Assembly (NCBI GenBank): GCA_001593865.1
Contig: LUCB01000004.1
Span: forward strand, 1-64,000
DNA: 64,000 nt
Direction of reading: 5' to 3'
Origin: Candidatus Bathyarchaeota archaeon B24
GTDB lineage: Archaea > Thermoproteota > CALKCG01 > B24
The notes below the pieces were generated by a model. It made no database searches and was not told the origin of the DNA. It saw only the letters and a program-made list of their open reading frames with translations. Below are positions 45,450 to 54,468 of this stretch, one piece after another. A program made the translations under genes and the position numbers. Position 1 is the stretch's first letter. Every line of letters begins with the position of its first letter.

Positions 45450-45872
45450 ATGGTTCGAAATTCGGACCTCAAGATCATACGGATACTTCAGGAAAACTCT
45501 AGAACACCATTCCTTAGGATCGCGAAAGTCCTCGGAGTAAGCGAGGCAGCCGTGAGGAAAAGGGTGAAGAGGCTTGAGAAGGAGGGTGTGATAAAGAGAT
45601 ACACGGTAGAAGTCGACCCTGTTAAACTGGGGTTTGAAATCGTCACGTTCATAGGGGTGGATACTAAACCCGAGTACTACATTTCGACACTGGAGAAGCT
45701 GAAAGACTTGGACAAAGTAGTGAGTCTATACTCCTCAAGCGGAGACCATATGATTCTTCTGGAATGCTGGTTTAAAGACTCAGAAGAACTCGCAGAGTTC
45801 GTCAAACGATTAAACTCCATGGATGGAGTCACACGGGTATGCCCAGCGATAATACTTAAGAAGCTTAAATAA
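45450..45872 (+). CDS. Lrp/AsnC-family transcriptional regulator
   Basis: The 140-residue protein has an N-terminal helix-turn-helix (RTPFLRIAKVLGVSEAAVRKRVKRL) and a C-terminal RAM (ligand-binding) domain with EIVTFIGVDTKPEYYISTLEKL and GDHMILLECWFKDSEEL. It appears leaderless. Its position divergent from the prx-ferritin-sor-VIT1 run suggests it controls that run and itself, perhaps in response to redox state or metal rather than an amino acid (inference). Confidence 0.92.
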   Translation: MVRNSDLKIIRILQENSRTPFLRIAKVLGVSEAAVRKRVKRLEKEGVIKRYTVEVDPVKLGFEIVTFIGVDTKPEYYISTLEKLKDLDKVVSLYSSSGDHMILLECWFKDSEELAEFVKRLNSMDGVTRVCPAIILKKLK

Positions 45873-45946
45873 TGAATAGATATCTTCCAAAAAAGAGGAC
45901 TGGTTGCAAAAACGTAGAAGTTTAAAGACAGATGCTATGAATTCTC

Positions 45947-46204
45947 CTACTCCTCTCCGCTTCCAGCGACCGGTACGGCTACAGCAAACCTTCGGCTGAC
46001 GGAATCGATCTTAACCCTAAGCTTATCGCCGACTTTAGTGCCTCTCACGAATATCACGAAGCCCTCTATCCTAGCTATACCGTCACCTCTGCTACCCAGG
46101 CTCTCTATCTCGACATCATACTCCTCACCTACGGCGACTGGTATAGGTTTAATAGGCCTAAACCCGCCGCTTGCCGGCCGCCTACGTCTGAACCTTTTTT
46201 CCAT
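45947..46204 (-). CDS. TRAM-domain RNA-binding protein
   Basis: The 85-residue protein is a stand-alone TRAM domain: VGEEYDVEIESLGSRGDGIARIEGFVIFVRGTKVGD in two segments, ending KVRIDSVSRRFAVA-like. An arginine-rich N-terminal tail (MEKRFRRRRPASGG) adds RNA affinity. Such proteins serve as cold-shock-like RNA chaperones in archaea. A structured leader lies upstream, which could allow autoregulation. Confidence 0.9.
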   Translation of the reverse strand: MEKRFRRRRPASGGFRPIKPIPVAVGEEYDVEIESLGSRGDGIARIEGFVIFVRGTKVGDKLRVKIDSVSRRFAVAVPVAGSGEE

Positions 46205-46334
46205 AAAACCAACCTCCCTTTAAATTATAGGGTTAAGAAGGTAGGAGGAGTTCTCTGCGAAGAGGAGCTCGACCCGACCTTCCTAAGCCCCAAGCATAGG
46301 TAACGTTCACGATATATAAGTGTTTATCGTTACC
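46205..46334 (-). promoter_or_regulatory. Promoter and structured leader of the TRAM gene
   Basis: On the minus strand CTTATATATC (46320-46311) is a good TATA box, framed by GGTAACG/CGTTACC (46299-46305 and 46328-46334), a perfect 7-bp inverted pair. Transcription should start near 46287, leaving about 80 nt of leader. In the leader AGGAAGGT can pair with ACCTTCTT (8 pairs, one G-U), enclosing a CTCT-TCGC-AGAG hairpin. The RBS GGGAGGTTGG follows. The folding was done by eye. Confidence 0.4.
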
Positions 46335-46338
46335 ATGG

Positions 46339-48027
46339 TTAAACAGGAGCCATCGACGCTAAAACCCGTCTTATCCTCCCTTCGCTACGCCGCATACGTT
46401 TAAGATACTCTGAGGAGAGCCTTTCGTAGACTTGTCTCGAAACCTTACCAGCCCTATAACGGCTTCTAAGCTCCCTTAGACCGACGTCGCAGATGCTTAT
46501 ATCCGCCTCAGCTTCCTCTATGAGGTTAAGCTCCTCTGAGTAACCTGCAGACCTGACGGATGGTTTGCGGCTTTCGATCATCCTATCGAGCTCGGCTATG
46601 CGTCTTCTAAGCCTTGACAAACGGGTCCTATACTGGACCCTCGAAATCTTACCAGCCCTATAATCCTCCTCAAGCCTAGCAACCTGTCTCCTGACCCTAA
46701 GCTTCTCTTCATAGAACTTGACGAAGCTCAAAACGTCCTCTGTAACCACAGCTGGTTTAGCCTCAGGCGCGGCCTCGACCGGCTTCACACCTCGAAGCCT
46801 TTGAAAACCGTAAAAGGCGGCTACGGCGGCTAAGATGAGCGACACCCATAAGGCAGGTTTAAACGATACCCATAGAACATTGTAGCGGTACTTCACCCTT
46901 ACGGTCGGTGGATTTCTGAGCATCGAAAGCACAGGGCTTGACTCTCGGGTTAGAACCCACGTCACTGTAGGAGCCATATCCTTAGCTACTTCGTAGTCTG
47001 GGGGTTCAGCGTCTAATACCGTAGAATGCTCCGGAAGCCTCACGGAAACGTTTAAGGTTTTAACCACAACCGGCATAGTCTCATCGAGCCTAAGGGTTAA
47101 GGTATGTATGTCCTCTAAGAGGCTGTGATCAACTAAGGCTCCAGCAGGGAGCTTGTAAAAGACTGTAAACGAGTACCTGTCACCCTCATCTAAGCTATAC
47201 CTCGGCCTAACGGTTAATATAATGTAGTCTTCAGCACGGTTATTCGACGTCTGGAGACTTCCGAATTCATCTTTAGCACCGAACTCTGAGGCATTTAGAG
47301 GAACCATGAAGTCTATACGTGAAACTGTAGACTTACCTAGGTTTATGACCGTGTAGAAGTCTTCGACCATGACATCTCCAAACTCCGACACCGTCACTAC
47401 TCTACTAAGCCTCTCGACCTTGAGCAAGGTCAAACCTGAGATCATTATGCTTTCAGTCTTCATAGCACCCGACTCCAGATCCGATGCCGAAAACTCTAAT
47501 ATATCGACGTTATCACCAGAGTTCAAGGTAAAGTTCTGGGGTAGCTCAGACACTGCTAACGGAGCCGGCATATACATCTTGAAGCTCAGATCTTCGACCG
47601 GTATGTTTAAACCAGGATATATGGGGACTGAAACATTGAAATACTCTAGGTAACGTTTCCATACACCGTTATCGAAAACAGCCTCGAACGCTATAACCGA
47701 TGTATCAGGCGGTATATCTAGAACCTCGATACGGGAGACGTTTCCAGCATAAACGATCCTAGTTTCCAGAACTATATCTTTGTCCGTCTGAACCTTCAAG
47801 TCCAACAGGTTTTCGATGAATATCTGGGGAAAAGTCAAGCTGAGCTGGCTGACATCTTGAAAGACACCAGATATCGTGTCGTTAAACGTTAGAAGCCCGT
47901 TCGCGTATACCTCTATATGCCGGCTATACTTTAGAGGTTGTACGCAGTATCCAGGTGCAGAGACTGGGAGTAGTATAAACACGAACACCATGAAAATCAT
48001 GACAGACACTATGCTCTTCATAAGCAT
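46339..48027 (-). CDS. Type I membrane protein resembling ribophorin I (OST1)
   Basis: The 562-residue protein has a signal peptide (about 1-26), an extracellular beta-rich region (about 27-387), one membrane helix (about 389-408) and a basic coiled-coil tail (about 430-562). The layout and several segments recall eukaryotic ribophorin I, a subunit of oligosaccharyltransferase: RVVTVSEFGDVMVEDF (209-224), KDEFGSLQTS (252-261), VRPRYSL (273-279), then a strand-rich block before the membrane, and a tail ending in YRAGKVSRQVYER. In human RPN1, as I remember it, the matching pieces are RVIEVSHWGNIAVEEN, RDEIGNVSTS and IRPRFPL in the same order. Sits downstream of DP2 on the same strand. Function inferred only. 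Confidence 0.6.
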   Translation of the reverse strand: MLMKSIVSVMIFMVFVFILLPVSAPGYCVQPLKYSRHIEVYANGLLTFNDTISGVFQDVSQLSLTFPQIFIENLLDLKVQTDKDIVLETRIVYAGNVSRIEVLDIPPDTSVIAFEAVFDNGVWKRYLEYFNVSVPIYPGLNIPVEDLSFKMYMPAPLAVSELPQNFTLNSGDNVDILEFSASDLESGAMKTESIMISGLTLLKVERLSRVVTVSEFGDVMVEDFYTVINLGKSTVSRIDFMVPLNASEFGAKDEFGSLQTSNNRAEDYIILTVRPRYSLDEGDRYSFTVFYKLPAGALVDHSLLEDIHTLTLRLDETMPVVVKTLNVSVRLPEHSTVLDAEPPDYEVAKDMAPTVTWVLTRESSPVLSMLRNPPTVRVKYRYNVLWVSFKPALWVSLILAAVAAFYGFQRLRGVKPVEAAPEAKPAVVTEDVLSFVKFYEEKLRVRRQVARLEEDYRAGKISRVQYRTRLSRLRRRIAELDRMIESRKPSVRSAGYSEELNLIEEAEADISICDVGLRELRSRYRAGKVSRQVYERLSSEYLKRMRRSEGRIRRVLASMAPV

Positions 48028-48098
48028 ACACCACGCCGAACCACTTATGGTTTAGAGCAGCACTAACTATTTAAACACTTCCCAGTTTGGACGGGATA

Positions 48099-51000
48099 CT
48101 ACATGAACCTGCTTAGGCTTGTCTGCGTCTTTATAGCGTCGGTGGCTAAGAGGGTGGATATTTCATCCTTGATCAACATGAGCCTCTGCCGGTAGTATTC
48201 TCCAAGCCGGTACCGTTCGACCAAACGCTCAGCCATGTTCAGATACTTCTCGATGTTCCCCCTATACACCGTTAGAGCAAGCTCGCCTCCGCATTTTAGA
48301 CATTTACCGCTCAACGGTATCCTACGATAGCTTGCGTTACACCGTTTACACCTAAACTTCTGGGAAGAGAAAGCCCTCAAGTTCCCGGCTATATCTCTAA
48401 GTAGATGAGTTGTTAAGACCTTCTCGGCTATCTTAGCCGCATCAACCGCCACGATCCTGTCTGCAAGCTTAAGCTGATTAGCCATCTTCTGACTCATGCT
48501 CTTAAGCCTCTTATAACTAGTCTCGATGTTCCCCGCCGTTATACTGGACGTGGGATGCGTGTACCTGAACCCCTCAAACTGCCTCTCCGAGCCCAATCTA
48601 CTTTCGACCACATCTATGAGACCCTTAGCCTTTCTAGCATCTATCTTCTCAACACATAGCTCGTAGAATTTGAGCGGATAGGCATCTGATACGTCTAAGT
48701 TATGAACCGCCGAGTCCACCTCGTAGGGGTTTATCCTGTAAGTGACCATTAGCGGCGCATCCATGAGACCGCCTACCTGAGCGGGCAGATACTCGGCTGA
48801 GAAATTTATGAAGCAGTCCAAGGCAAGCATGACTGAGTCCTCGTCGCCGTCGCAGTCCCGTCTTTTACATGCATGCCAGTAGGGATGGGCAAAGCAAACG
48901 TTTGCATCCGTGAAGCCTATTATCCTTCCGAGAACCCCCACAGAGGTGTGTGGAGCTAACCCGACAACAAGGTGCCCTACTAGATCGTTCCTAGTTTTAA
49001 CCCCGTAGAACCGAGGTAAACCATAAAACCTCTCGAGAAGCTCATCTATAAAACGCGCCACCCTTACGAGGTAGTCACCGCACTTCTTAGGTAGGATCAC
49101 ATCTTGAACTTTAAGCTCACATATCTGGTCGGGGTCTCTAAGAGGCTTCCCGTCCATATCTACATCATAACCTAGCTCTTTAAGCCTGCAGACCGACACC
49201 CCGATCTCCCTAGGTTTAAAGTGGGTTAGAGGGGCGTTTGTCATATCAAATCTTACAGTGCCGTCTTTGAAAACCGATAAATCATATTTAGCCCTTAAAA
49301 TCCCCTTCTCGAGGGGTTCAGGAGTTCTGCTGGCGTTCATAAGTTTGACCACCCCTTTGACGATGTCGAGTCTAGGGGAACCCATCTTAGCTAAGGCTTC
49401 TTGAAACTCCCTCCTCAGATCTAATAGTTTAACCCTGTAGGCGGCCGAATGTACCCTGCACGAGGGGCATACTGCGTCTCTACTTAGGGGTCTACCGCAC
49501 TTAGGACAGCCGTATTTAACGACGGTCTTGCCACCGCATCTTGGGCATCTGGGTTTATGCGTCTCGAAGCCGCAACGTTCACATACGCGATGGACTACCT
49601 CGACCTCCACCAAGCCCTTCTCGGTAGCTGCGATTATGTTTCTCCTAGAACCACCCTTGAGGCCTACCGGAAAAAGTACATGGACTAGGGGTTTCATAAC
49701 GCGGCGATCCGCTTTCTCCGGCCTACCCATCCTAGCGCCTATGAACGTCTGAAACTTAGGTTTAACCCTTAAACCAGAGACCTTGTATATGGCCTCTAAA
49801 ACATCGGCTACTCCATCTAAAGAAACCATCACGCCGGGATTTAGACATTCATAGAACACCTGCGAGCCATCTTCTATAACGACCTGCCCGTTAACGATCC
49901 TATGCGGTATCAGAAGCCTCTCAAGAATCTCCTTAACCCTAGGGTCGAACCTCAGCCTGATACGTTTCGCATCCCCTGATGGTTTACCATCGAGAACAGC
50001 GTTTCTCAGGGTTTTGAATTCGTCTACCGTAATGTGTTCCCAGGCATAGGTGTAGCGTGGATGTAGAGGTATGTTCAAAATCCTTGATAGAATTAGAGCT
50101 TCTGAAGCAGTCGGTTTAATCTTGAACGGATTTTCAACGAATTTCCTAAGCCGGTCTGCGGGGATCCCAGACACCTCACTAAGCCTCTCGTAGCTGGAGT
50201 CATACCCGCTATCTAACGCCTCTAGAAAGAGGCGGGTCCAAAGCTCCTCTGTAAAGCCGGGTGGAAGAAGATTAGCCTTATTCTCCAGAAACTCGTAGAA
50301 GCTTAGAAGAAGGTCTCCTAGGAAGAGGATTTTATCGACTTTTCCTCTAAGCTTTAAAGCCGTCTCGACCGTTTCAACTCTGACGACGGAGCCGTCTTTG
50401 AGCCGTACAACCGGAGGCTCTATGGAGTCCACAGAGGCGACTATACCACCTTTGCTAGGTTTCTCGATTTTTATCTGCGTACCTACCGCTAGGAACCCGT
50501 CTAGGATGACCATCGTAGCCGGATGAACTCCTAAGGCTGCTAAACCAGTGTTTCTAGCTCGCCCATACCTCAGCCTAAAACCTCCGATTCTAGAGGGGAA
50601 GCTAAATACAGGTCTACCTGCGATTATCTCGTCGAGGTACATGGTCTCAGGGCTTTTACTGTTTCCCCCGGAGTCCCACACGCTCCCTATCCACTTCCAG
50701 TCTTCGATGTTTAACGCCTCAACGATCTTCATGAGTTTTCTAGCCCTACCCGCCAGCCCATCGTTAAGCACGATCAAAGCACCACCTCTAACCCTGTTAG
50801 TTTCCACCCTAGGGAGGTCTCTATAGGAGGAGACCTCTACGGGGTCCGTCTCTACACCTGTCACCTCGACCGGTAGGTTTCGGATTATCCTCTCTAAAAC
50901 CTCGTCCGGAACCTGGTACTGAAAGGGTCTTACCCGCCGCTCGTAAACCCTAACCTCCTCTATAAGACGCATAACCTCCCTATCCGTCGGTTTCCATCGG

Positions 51001-51545
51001 TCCAACCCTAGCTTCTTCCTCACGAAATCCGCCACGACGACTATGAACGCCTGCTCGGTTCCACCAGCCGGTCTTATCGGACCGGCAAAGTAGACGGCTA
51101 GGTACCTGGAACCGTCGTCATTCGTCTTTATAGCTACACGTGTAATACCTTGAACCGGTGCGACCGTCACACCTTCTGTCACGATAGCTAAGGCCGTCCT
51201 CAAGGCCTGTTCAGCGGCCTTCTCCCCGGTGAGCCTGCCGAAAACTCCGTAGATCACTTCCTCTGCGATTTTCAGAGCTACCTCTTCCCTAGACATTTTC
51301 AGGCTGAATTTTCTTATGTGGTCGGCTACACCCTTAGGGCCGACTAAGAACTCTACTCTCTCGGCGAGGTCTTTCGAAAGCTTAGGTTCAGGTTTCGTGT
51401 ATGGGTCGAAGCCCCTAGACCTAGCCTCTGAAGCAACCTGGTAGATTCTTTTAAGCTCGGTCTCCAGCTTTCTAAAGTATTTTTCATACCTCTTTGAAGC
51501 TATCATACCAGGAGAGACGCGTCGACCGAGCAACTCATCCACCAC
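48099..51545 (-). CDS. dp2: DNA polymerase D large subunit DP2
   Basis: DP2 is the catalytic subunit of the archaeal replicative polymerase PolD, with a double-psi barrel core like RNA polymerase. The 1148-residue protein has the catalytic-acid motif RRDCDGDED (about residue 893-901), GRARNTGLAALGVHPATMVILDGF in part, and zinc-finger sets CPRCGGKTVVKYGCPKCG and CKRCNASYRRIPLSGKCLKC. No intein is present. It overlaps the upstream GGGPS gene by 11 bp. DP1 is encoded 4 kb away, not adjacent. Confidence 0.97.
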   Translation of the reverse strand: MVDELLGRRVSPGMIASKRYEKYFRKLETELKRIYQVASEARSRGFDPYTKPEPKLSKDLAERVEFLVGPKGVADHIRKFSLKMSREEVALKIAEEVIYGVFGRLTGEKAAEQALRTALAIVTEGVTVAPVQGITRVAIKTNDDGSRYLAVYFAGPIRPAGGTEQAFIVVVADFVRKKLGLDRWKPTDREVMRLIEEVRVYERRVRPFQYQVPDEVLERIIRNLPVEVTGVETDPVEVSSYRDLPRVETNRVRGGALIVLNDGLAGRARKLMKIVEALNIEDWKWIGSVWDSGGNSKSPETMYLDEIIAGRPVFSFPSRIGGFRLRYGRARNTGLAALGVHPATMVILDGFLAVGTQIKIEKPSKGGIVASVDSIEPPVVRLKDGSVVRVETVETALKLRGKVDKILFLGDLLLSFYEFLENKANLLPPGFTEELWTRLFLEALDSGYDSSYERLSEVSGIPADRLRKFVENPFKIKPTASEALILSRILNIPLHPRYTYAWEHITVDEFKTLRNAVLDGKPSGDAKRIRLRFDPRVKEILERLLIPHRIVNGQVVIEDGSQVFYECLNPGVMVSLDGVADVLEAIYKVSGLRVKPKFQTFIGARMGRPEKADRRVMKPLVHVLFPVGLKGGSRRNIIAATEKGLVEVEVVHRVCERCGFETHKPRCPRCGGKTVVKYGCPKCGRPLSRDAVCPSCRVHSAAYRVKLLDLRREFQEALAKMGSPRLDIVKGVVKLMNASRTPEPLEKGILRAKYDLSVFKDGTVRFDMTNAPLTHFKPREIGVSVCRLKELGYDVDMDGKPLRDPDQICELKVQDVILPKKCGDYLVRVARFIDELLERFYGLPRFYGVKTRNDLVGHLVVGLAPHTSVGVLGRIIGFTDANVCFAHPYWHACKRRDCDGDEDSVMLALDCFINFSAEYLPAQVGGLMDAPLMVTYRINPYEVDSAVHNLDVSDAYPLKFYELCVEKIDARKAKGLIDVVESRLGSERQFEGFRYTHPTSSITAGNIETSYKRLKSMSQKMANQLKLADRIVAVDAAKIAEKVLTTHLLRDIAGNLRAFSSQKFRCKRCNASYRRIPLSGKCLKCGGELALTVYRGNIEKYLNMAERLVERYRLGEYYRQRLMLIKDEISTLLATDAIKTQTSLSRFM

Positions 51546-52311
51546 GTCTTTTCTGGAAGCCTCTTCTCACAGCGTTAACAAACAGGGAGATAGACTCTTT
51601 TACGTCTAACGCTTCTTCGATAACCGTTCCGGTTACGACTATATCAGCTCCCGCACATACTCTATCTTCAACATCTTTAGCATTTCTTAACCCGCCTCCG
51701 ACTATGAGAGGTATATCGATCATGTTTCGAACGAGAGACACAGTCTTTACGGGAACAGGTTTCACAGCTCCTGAACCAGCCTCCAGATAGACAAATCGCA
51801 TACCTAGATACTGCGCCGCCAGGGCATATAAAGCCGCGACCTCCGGCTTATCGTAAGGTATGGGTTGGGCTTGACCTATGAAACCGGCGGCGCCGCCGTC
51901 TCCGACTATTATATAGGCCATAGGTATGGGTTCTAAGCCATACTCTTTAACAGCCGACGCCCCCAGGACTTGAGCTCCTATGATGTAGTAGGGATTTAAC
52001 GAGTTTAAAAGGGACATAAACCATATGGCATCTGCGTATGGGCTTATACCTGTGAGGTTATTCGGAAACAGTATAATGGGGATCGAAACCCTTTCCTTTA
52101 TACGCTTGATCACATTATTCAACTTAGGTATAGCAGCTACTGTCGAGCCTCCGACCATAATAGCGGCCGACCCAGCCTCCTCAGCTGTCAAACCTATATC
52201 GGCGGCGTTCTCAGGGGAGGTCTTTTCAGGGTCTATGAGGGGAATGTGAATCGCGCCTTCATCCCGTATTTTTTCTACAAGGTATTTTTCGACTTTCCCA
52301 GCTTGAACCAT
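51535..52311 (-). CDS. Geranylgeranylglyceryl phosphate synthase
   Basis: GGGPS makes the first ether bond of archaeal lipids from glycerol-1-phosphate and geranylgeranyl diphosphate. The 258-residue TIM barrel shows HIPLIDPEKTSPE, AIMVGGST, IILFPNNLTGISPYADAIWF, YLEAGSGA and the phosphate site GGGLRNAKDVEDRVCAGADIVVTG. Group II type by length. Located between elf1 and dp2 on the same strand. The link with replication genes is positional only. Confidence 0.95.
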   Translation of the reverse strand: MVQAGKVEKYLVEKIRDEGAIHIPLIDPEKTSPENAADIGLTAEEAGSAAIMVGGSTVAAIPKLNNVIKRIKERVSIPIILFPNNLTGISPYADAIWFMSLLNSLNPYYIIGAQVLGASAVKEYGLEPIPMAYIIVGDGGAAGFIGQAQPIPYDKPEVAALYALAAQYLGMRFVYLEAGSGAVKPVPVKTVSLVRNMIDIPLIVGGGLRNAKDVEDRVCAGADIVVTGTVIEEALDVKESISLFVNAVRRGFQKRRGG

Positions 52312-52340
52312 AGCCGATCATCCCTTAGGAGACTTTCGTA

Positions 52341-52607
52341 TTAACTACTACTTGGTTCTAAAGGTATTTCAACACCCTTAGAGAGTACTTCGTCGTACCA
52401 TGTACAGTACGCATCTACAGACGTCATACCTTCGGATATCTGAACATCACCTGAGACCCCGCATGACCCGCATGTTATATGAGCTATCCCGGTCTCCTTC
52501 GATATACTGACGGTTACAGCCCTCTTACCGCATACCGGGCATATGAATATCTTCGGGATCCTCCTCCGTAAAACCCGTACGATCTTCCGCCTTCTCCTCC
52601 TACCCAA
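52341..52607 (-). CDS. elf1: Transcription elongation factor Elf1-like zinc protein
   Basis: The 88-residue protein has a basic N-terminus (MGRRRRRKIVRVLRRRIPK) and a zinc ribbon with C23, C26, C46 and C49, as in eukaryotic Elf1, which binds downstream DNA on elongating RNA polymerase. Elf1 orthologues occur in TACK and Asgard archaea and not generally in Euryarchaeota, so this helps with placement. It is followed on the same strand by GGGPS and dp2. Confidence 0.85.
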   Translation of the reverse strand: MGRRRRRKIVRVLRRRIPKIFICPVCGKRAVTVSISKETGIAHITCGSCGVSGDVQISEGMTSVDAYCTWYDEVLSKGVEIPLEPSSS

Positions 52608-52724
52608 GAGCTATCACGATATAGCGGTCTCACCGACCTCTTAAACTTTATCAAACAGCCTCCTGTTAAGCTCTGAGAGATGAACCCAAACTTTAAGTAG
52701 AACCCCGAACTCCAGATCAGTTGA

Positions 52725-53081
52725 GTGTGGGGCTTGATGACTTTTTACAGGTATGTAGACTATTTGTTAAAAGAGAGGAAGAACCTGGAGGAGAAGCTTA
52801 AGACCATGAGTAAAGCCGAGATGATACGGTTTGGTAGGCAGCTTATAGCGACCTACCAGCAGAGCCTTAAGGGCTTCGACGAGTGGTTTACGAATTATGG
52901 TATAATGGAGAAGATGGAGCCTGAACTCGTGCGAGATATCGTTCTCAACCTTATGAATATAGGTTTCGAGCTTCTTAGATACGATAGAGATGTAACGATG
53001 ATGTGGCTCGAGAGGGAGCAGAAAGAGCTTAAACGTAAAAAGGAAGAAGAGGAAAGGAAGAGACAAACCTCGATAATCTAA
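52725..53081 (+). CDS. Small helical protein (possibly DUF2153)
   Basis: The 118-residue protein is all-helical, with a charged C-terminal coiled coil (EREQKELKRKKEEEERKR). Segments KMSKAEMIRFGRQLIATYQQSLKGFDEWF-like (in part) recall the archaeal DUF2153 family, but I am not certain. Start could be GTG 52725 or ATG 52737, the latter giving MTFYRYVDYLLKER. It stands alone, divergent from elf1 and convergent with the zinc-ribbon membrane protein. Confidence 0.65.
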   Translation: MWGLMTFYRYVDYLLKERKNLEEKLKTMSKAEMIRFGRQLIATYQQSLKGFDEWFTNYGIMEKMEPELVRDIVLNLMNIGFELLRYDRDVTMMWLEREQKELKRKKEEEERKRQTSII

Positions 53082-53122
53082 CACCCGAGAATATTTTTCT
53101 AGATAAACGGTGAGCACCTGAT

Positions 53123-53764
53123 CTAACCTGTCATCTCACGAGGTATTCTACTGCCGCAATTTGGACAGTAGAGGTACTCTCTGGTTATGGGATGCCCGCA
53201 TACTGGGCATCTATAAGCCATGTAGACGCCTGGAACACGTGTAGGTGGAGCTGCCTCGACAGACGGGAGACCTTTAAGTATATGGTACAGCGCTATTCCT
53301 CCGGCGGCTATGGGAAGGACGACGCCGAGCGGTATTATCGAATACGACTGTGAGAAGTCTGAAGCCTGAAGTAGGCTCACCGTAACGTTGTCTACGCTTG
53401 CGAACAGGGTAGGGGCCGCTAAGCCCAATATTACCGCTATGGTTAGCATGCGGGCGTCGGTTTTTTCACGTCTAGCGACTCTCATTATCAGGAGACCGCT
53501 TGCGAACACCATGATGGCGGCGATCGACCTTACAGGAAATATCTCGATCCAGCCTTGGGTGGCCTCTCCGTTCATCGTATAGTATATGTAGGCGACCAGA
53601 GGAAACTCGAAAACCGTGAACGTCTCCTCTACAAAGCCAGCGCCCTTCATATAGTAGTTAGATTTACCGACTATAATCGTCCAAGGTACGAATATAGAAG
53701 CGATCATCACGATACCTGCGATCAACATTACTCTTACGGGCTTACGCGGTTCTCTTGGCCTCAA
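53123..53764 (-). CDS. Membrane protein with C-terminal zinc ribbon
   Basis: The 213-residue protein has four predicted membrane helices (about 12-28, 80-97, 108-124, 143-165) and a C-terminal zinc ribbon CPVCGHPITREYLYCPNCG (about 188-206) that should face the cytoplasm. This is a common archaeal architecture without a known function. No partner gene is apparent. Start ATG 53764. Confidence 0.75.
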   Translation of the reverse strand: MRPREPRKPVRVMLIAGIVMIASIFVPWTIIVGKSNYYMKGAGFVEETFTVFEFPLVAYIYYTMNGEATQGWIEIFPVRSIAAIMVFASGLLIMRVARREKTDARMLTIAVILGLAAPTLFASVDNVTVSLLQASDFSQSYSIIPLGVVLPIAAGGIALYHILKGLPSVEAAPPTRVPGVYMAYRCPVCGHPITREYLYCPNCGSRIPREMTG

Positions 53765-53865
53765 ACCAAATCGACCTATTCATTAACTAACCAGACGACC
53801 CATAATAAAGTTATCCCTGACCCATGGATCAGAAAAGTTAAAGATGTTAAAACGTCTATCTAGGT

Positions 53866-54468
53866 ATGGGTAGCTGTTTGGAAGGTATTAAACCTAGAAG
53901 CTGTAGCCTAGAACCCCGTAAAACAGCTCTTATAATAGTCGACATGCAGAAGGATTTCGTATATCCTGATGGGAAACTCTACGTCCCGGGCTCAGAGAAG
54001 ATAATACCTCCTATAAGGATGCTTTTAGATAGGGCTAGAGCCAATCGGGTGAAGGTTGTATATACCCAAGACTGGCATCCGGAGAATTCCCCCGAGTTTA
54101 AGATATGGCCTGAACATTGTGTTATGGGAAGTCGAGGAGCTGAGATAGTCGACGAGCTTAAACCTCAGCCCGGTGAGCTTATAATCAGAAAGGAGACTTA
54201 TGACGCGTTCTACAGGACCGAGCTTGAGGAACGTCTTAGAGAGGCGAACGTGGAGAACGTGATCGTGACCGGTGTCGTCGCAAACATATGTGTTCTTCAT
54301 ACCGCGGGTAGCGCCGCTTTAAGGGGATTAAAAATCGTACTACCGGTCGACTGCACGGTCGCCTTAAACGAATTCGACTATCGGCTTACGCTGAGGCAGG
54401 TGTCGTTCCTCTACAAAGGAATTATAACGAGAAGCGACCTCCTATCTTTCAAAAAACAGAGCCATTAA
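53866..54468 (+). CDS. Nicotinamidase / isochorismatase-family hydrolase
   Basis: The 200-residue protein has the catalytic triad of nicotinamidase: Asp in IIVDMQKDFVYPDG, Lys or its region in WPEHCVMGSRGAEI, and Cys in GVVANICVLHTAGSA. The metal-binding DWHPENSPEF is present. This favours nicotinamide deamidation (NAD salvage) over isochorismate hydrolysis. Its end overlaps the convergent radical SAM gene by 4 bp. Confidence 0.87.
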   Translation: MGSCLEGIKPRSCSLEPRKTALIIVDMQKDFVYPDGKLYVPGSEKIIPPIRMLLDRARANRVKVVYTQDWHPENSPEFKIWPEHCVMGSRGAEIVDELKPQPGELIIRKETYDAFYRTELEERLREANVENVIVTGVVANICVLHTAGSAALRGLKIVLPVDCTVALNEFDYRLTLRQVSFLYKGIITRSDLLSFKKQSH

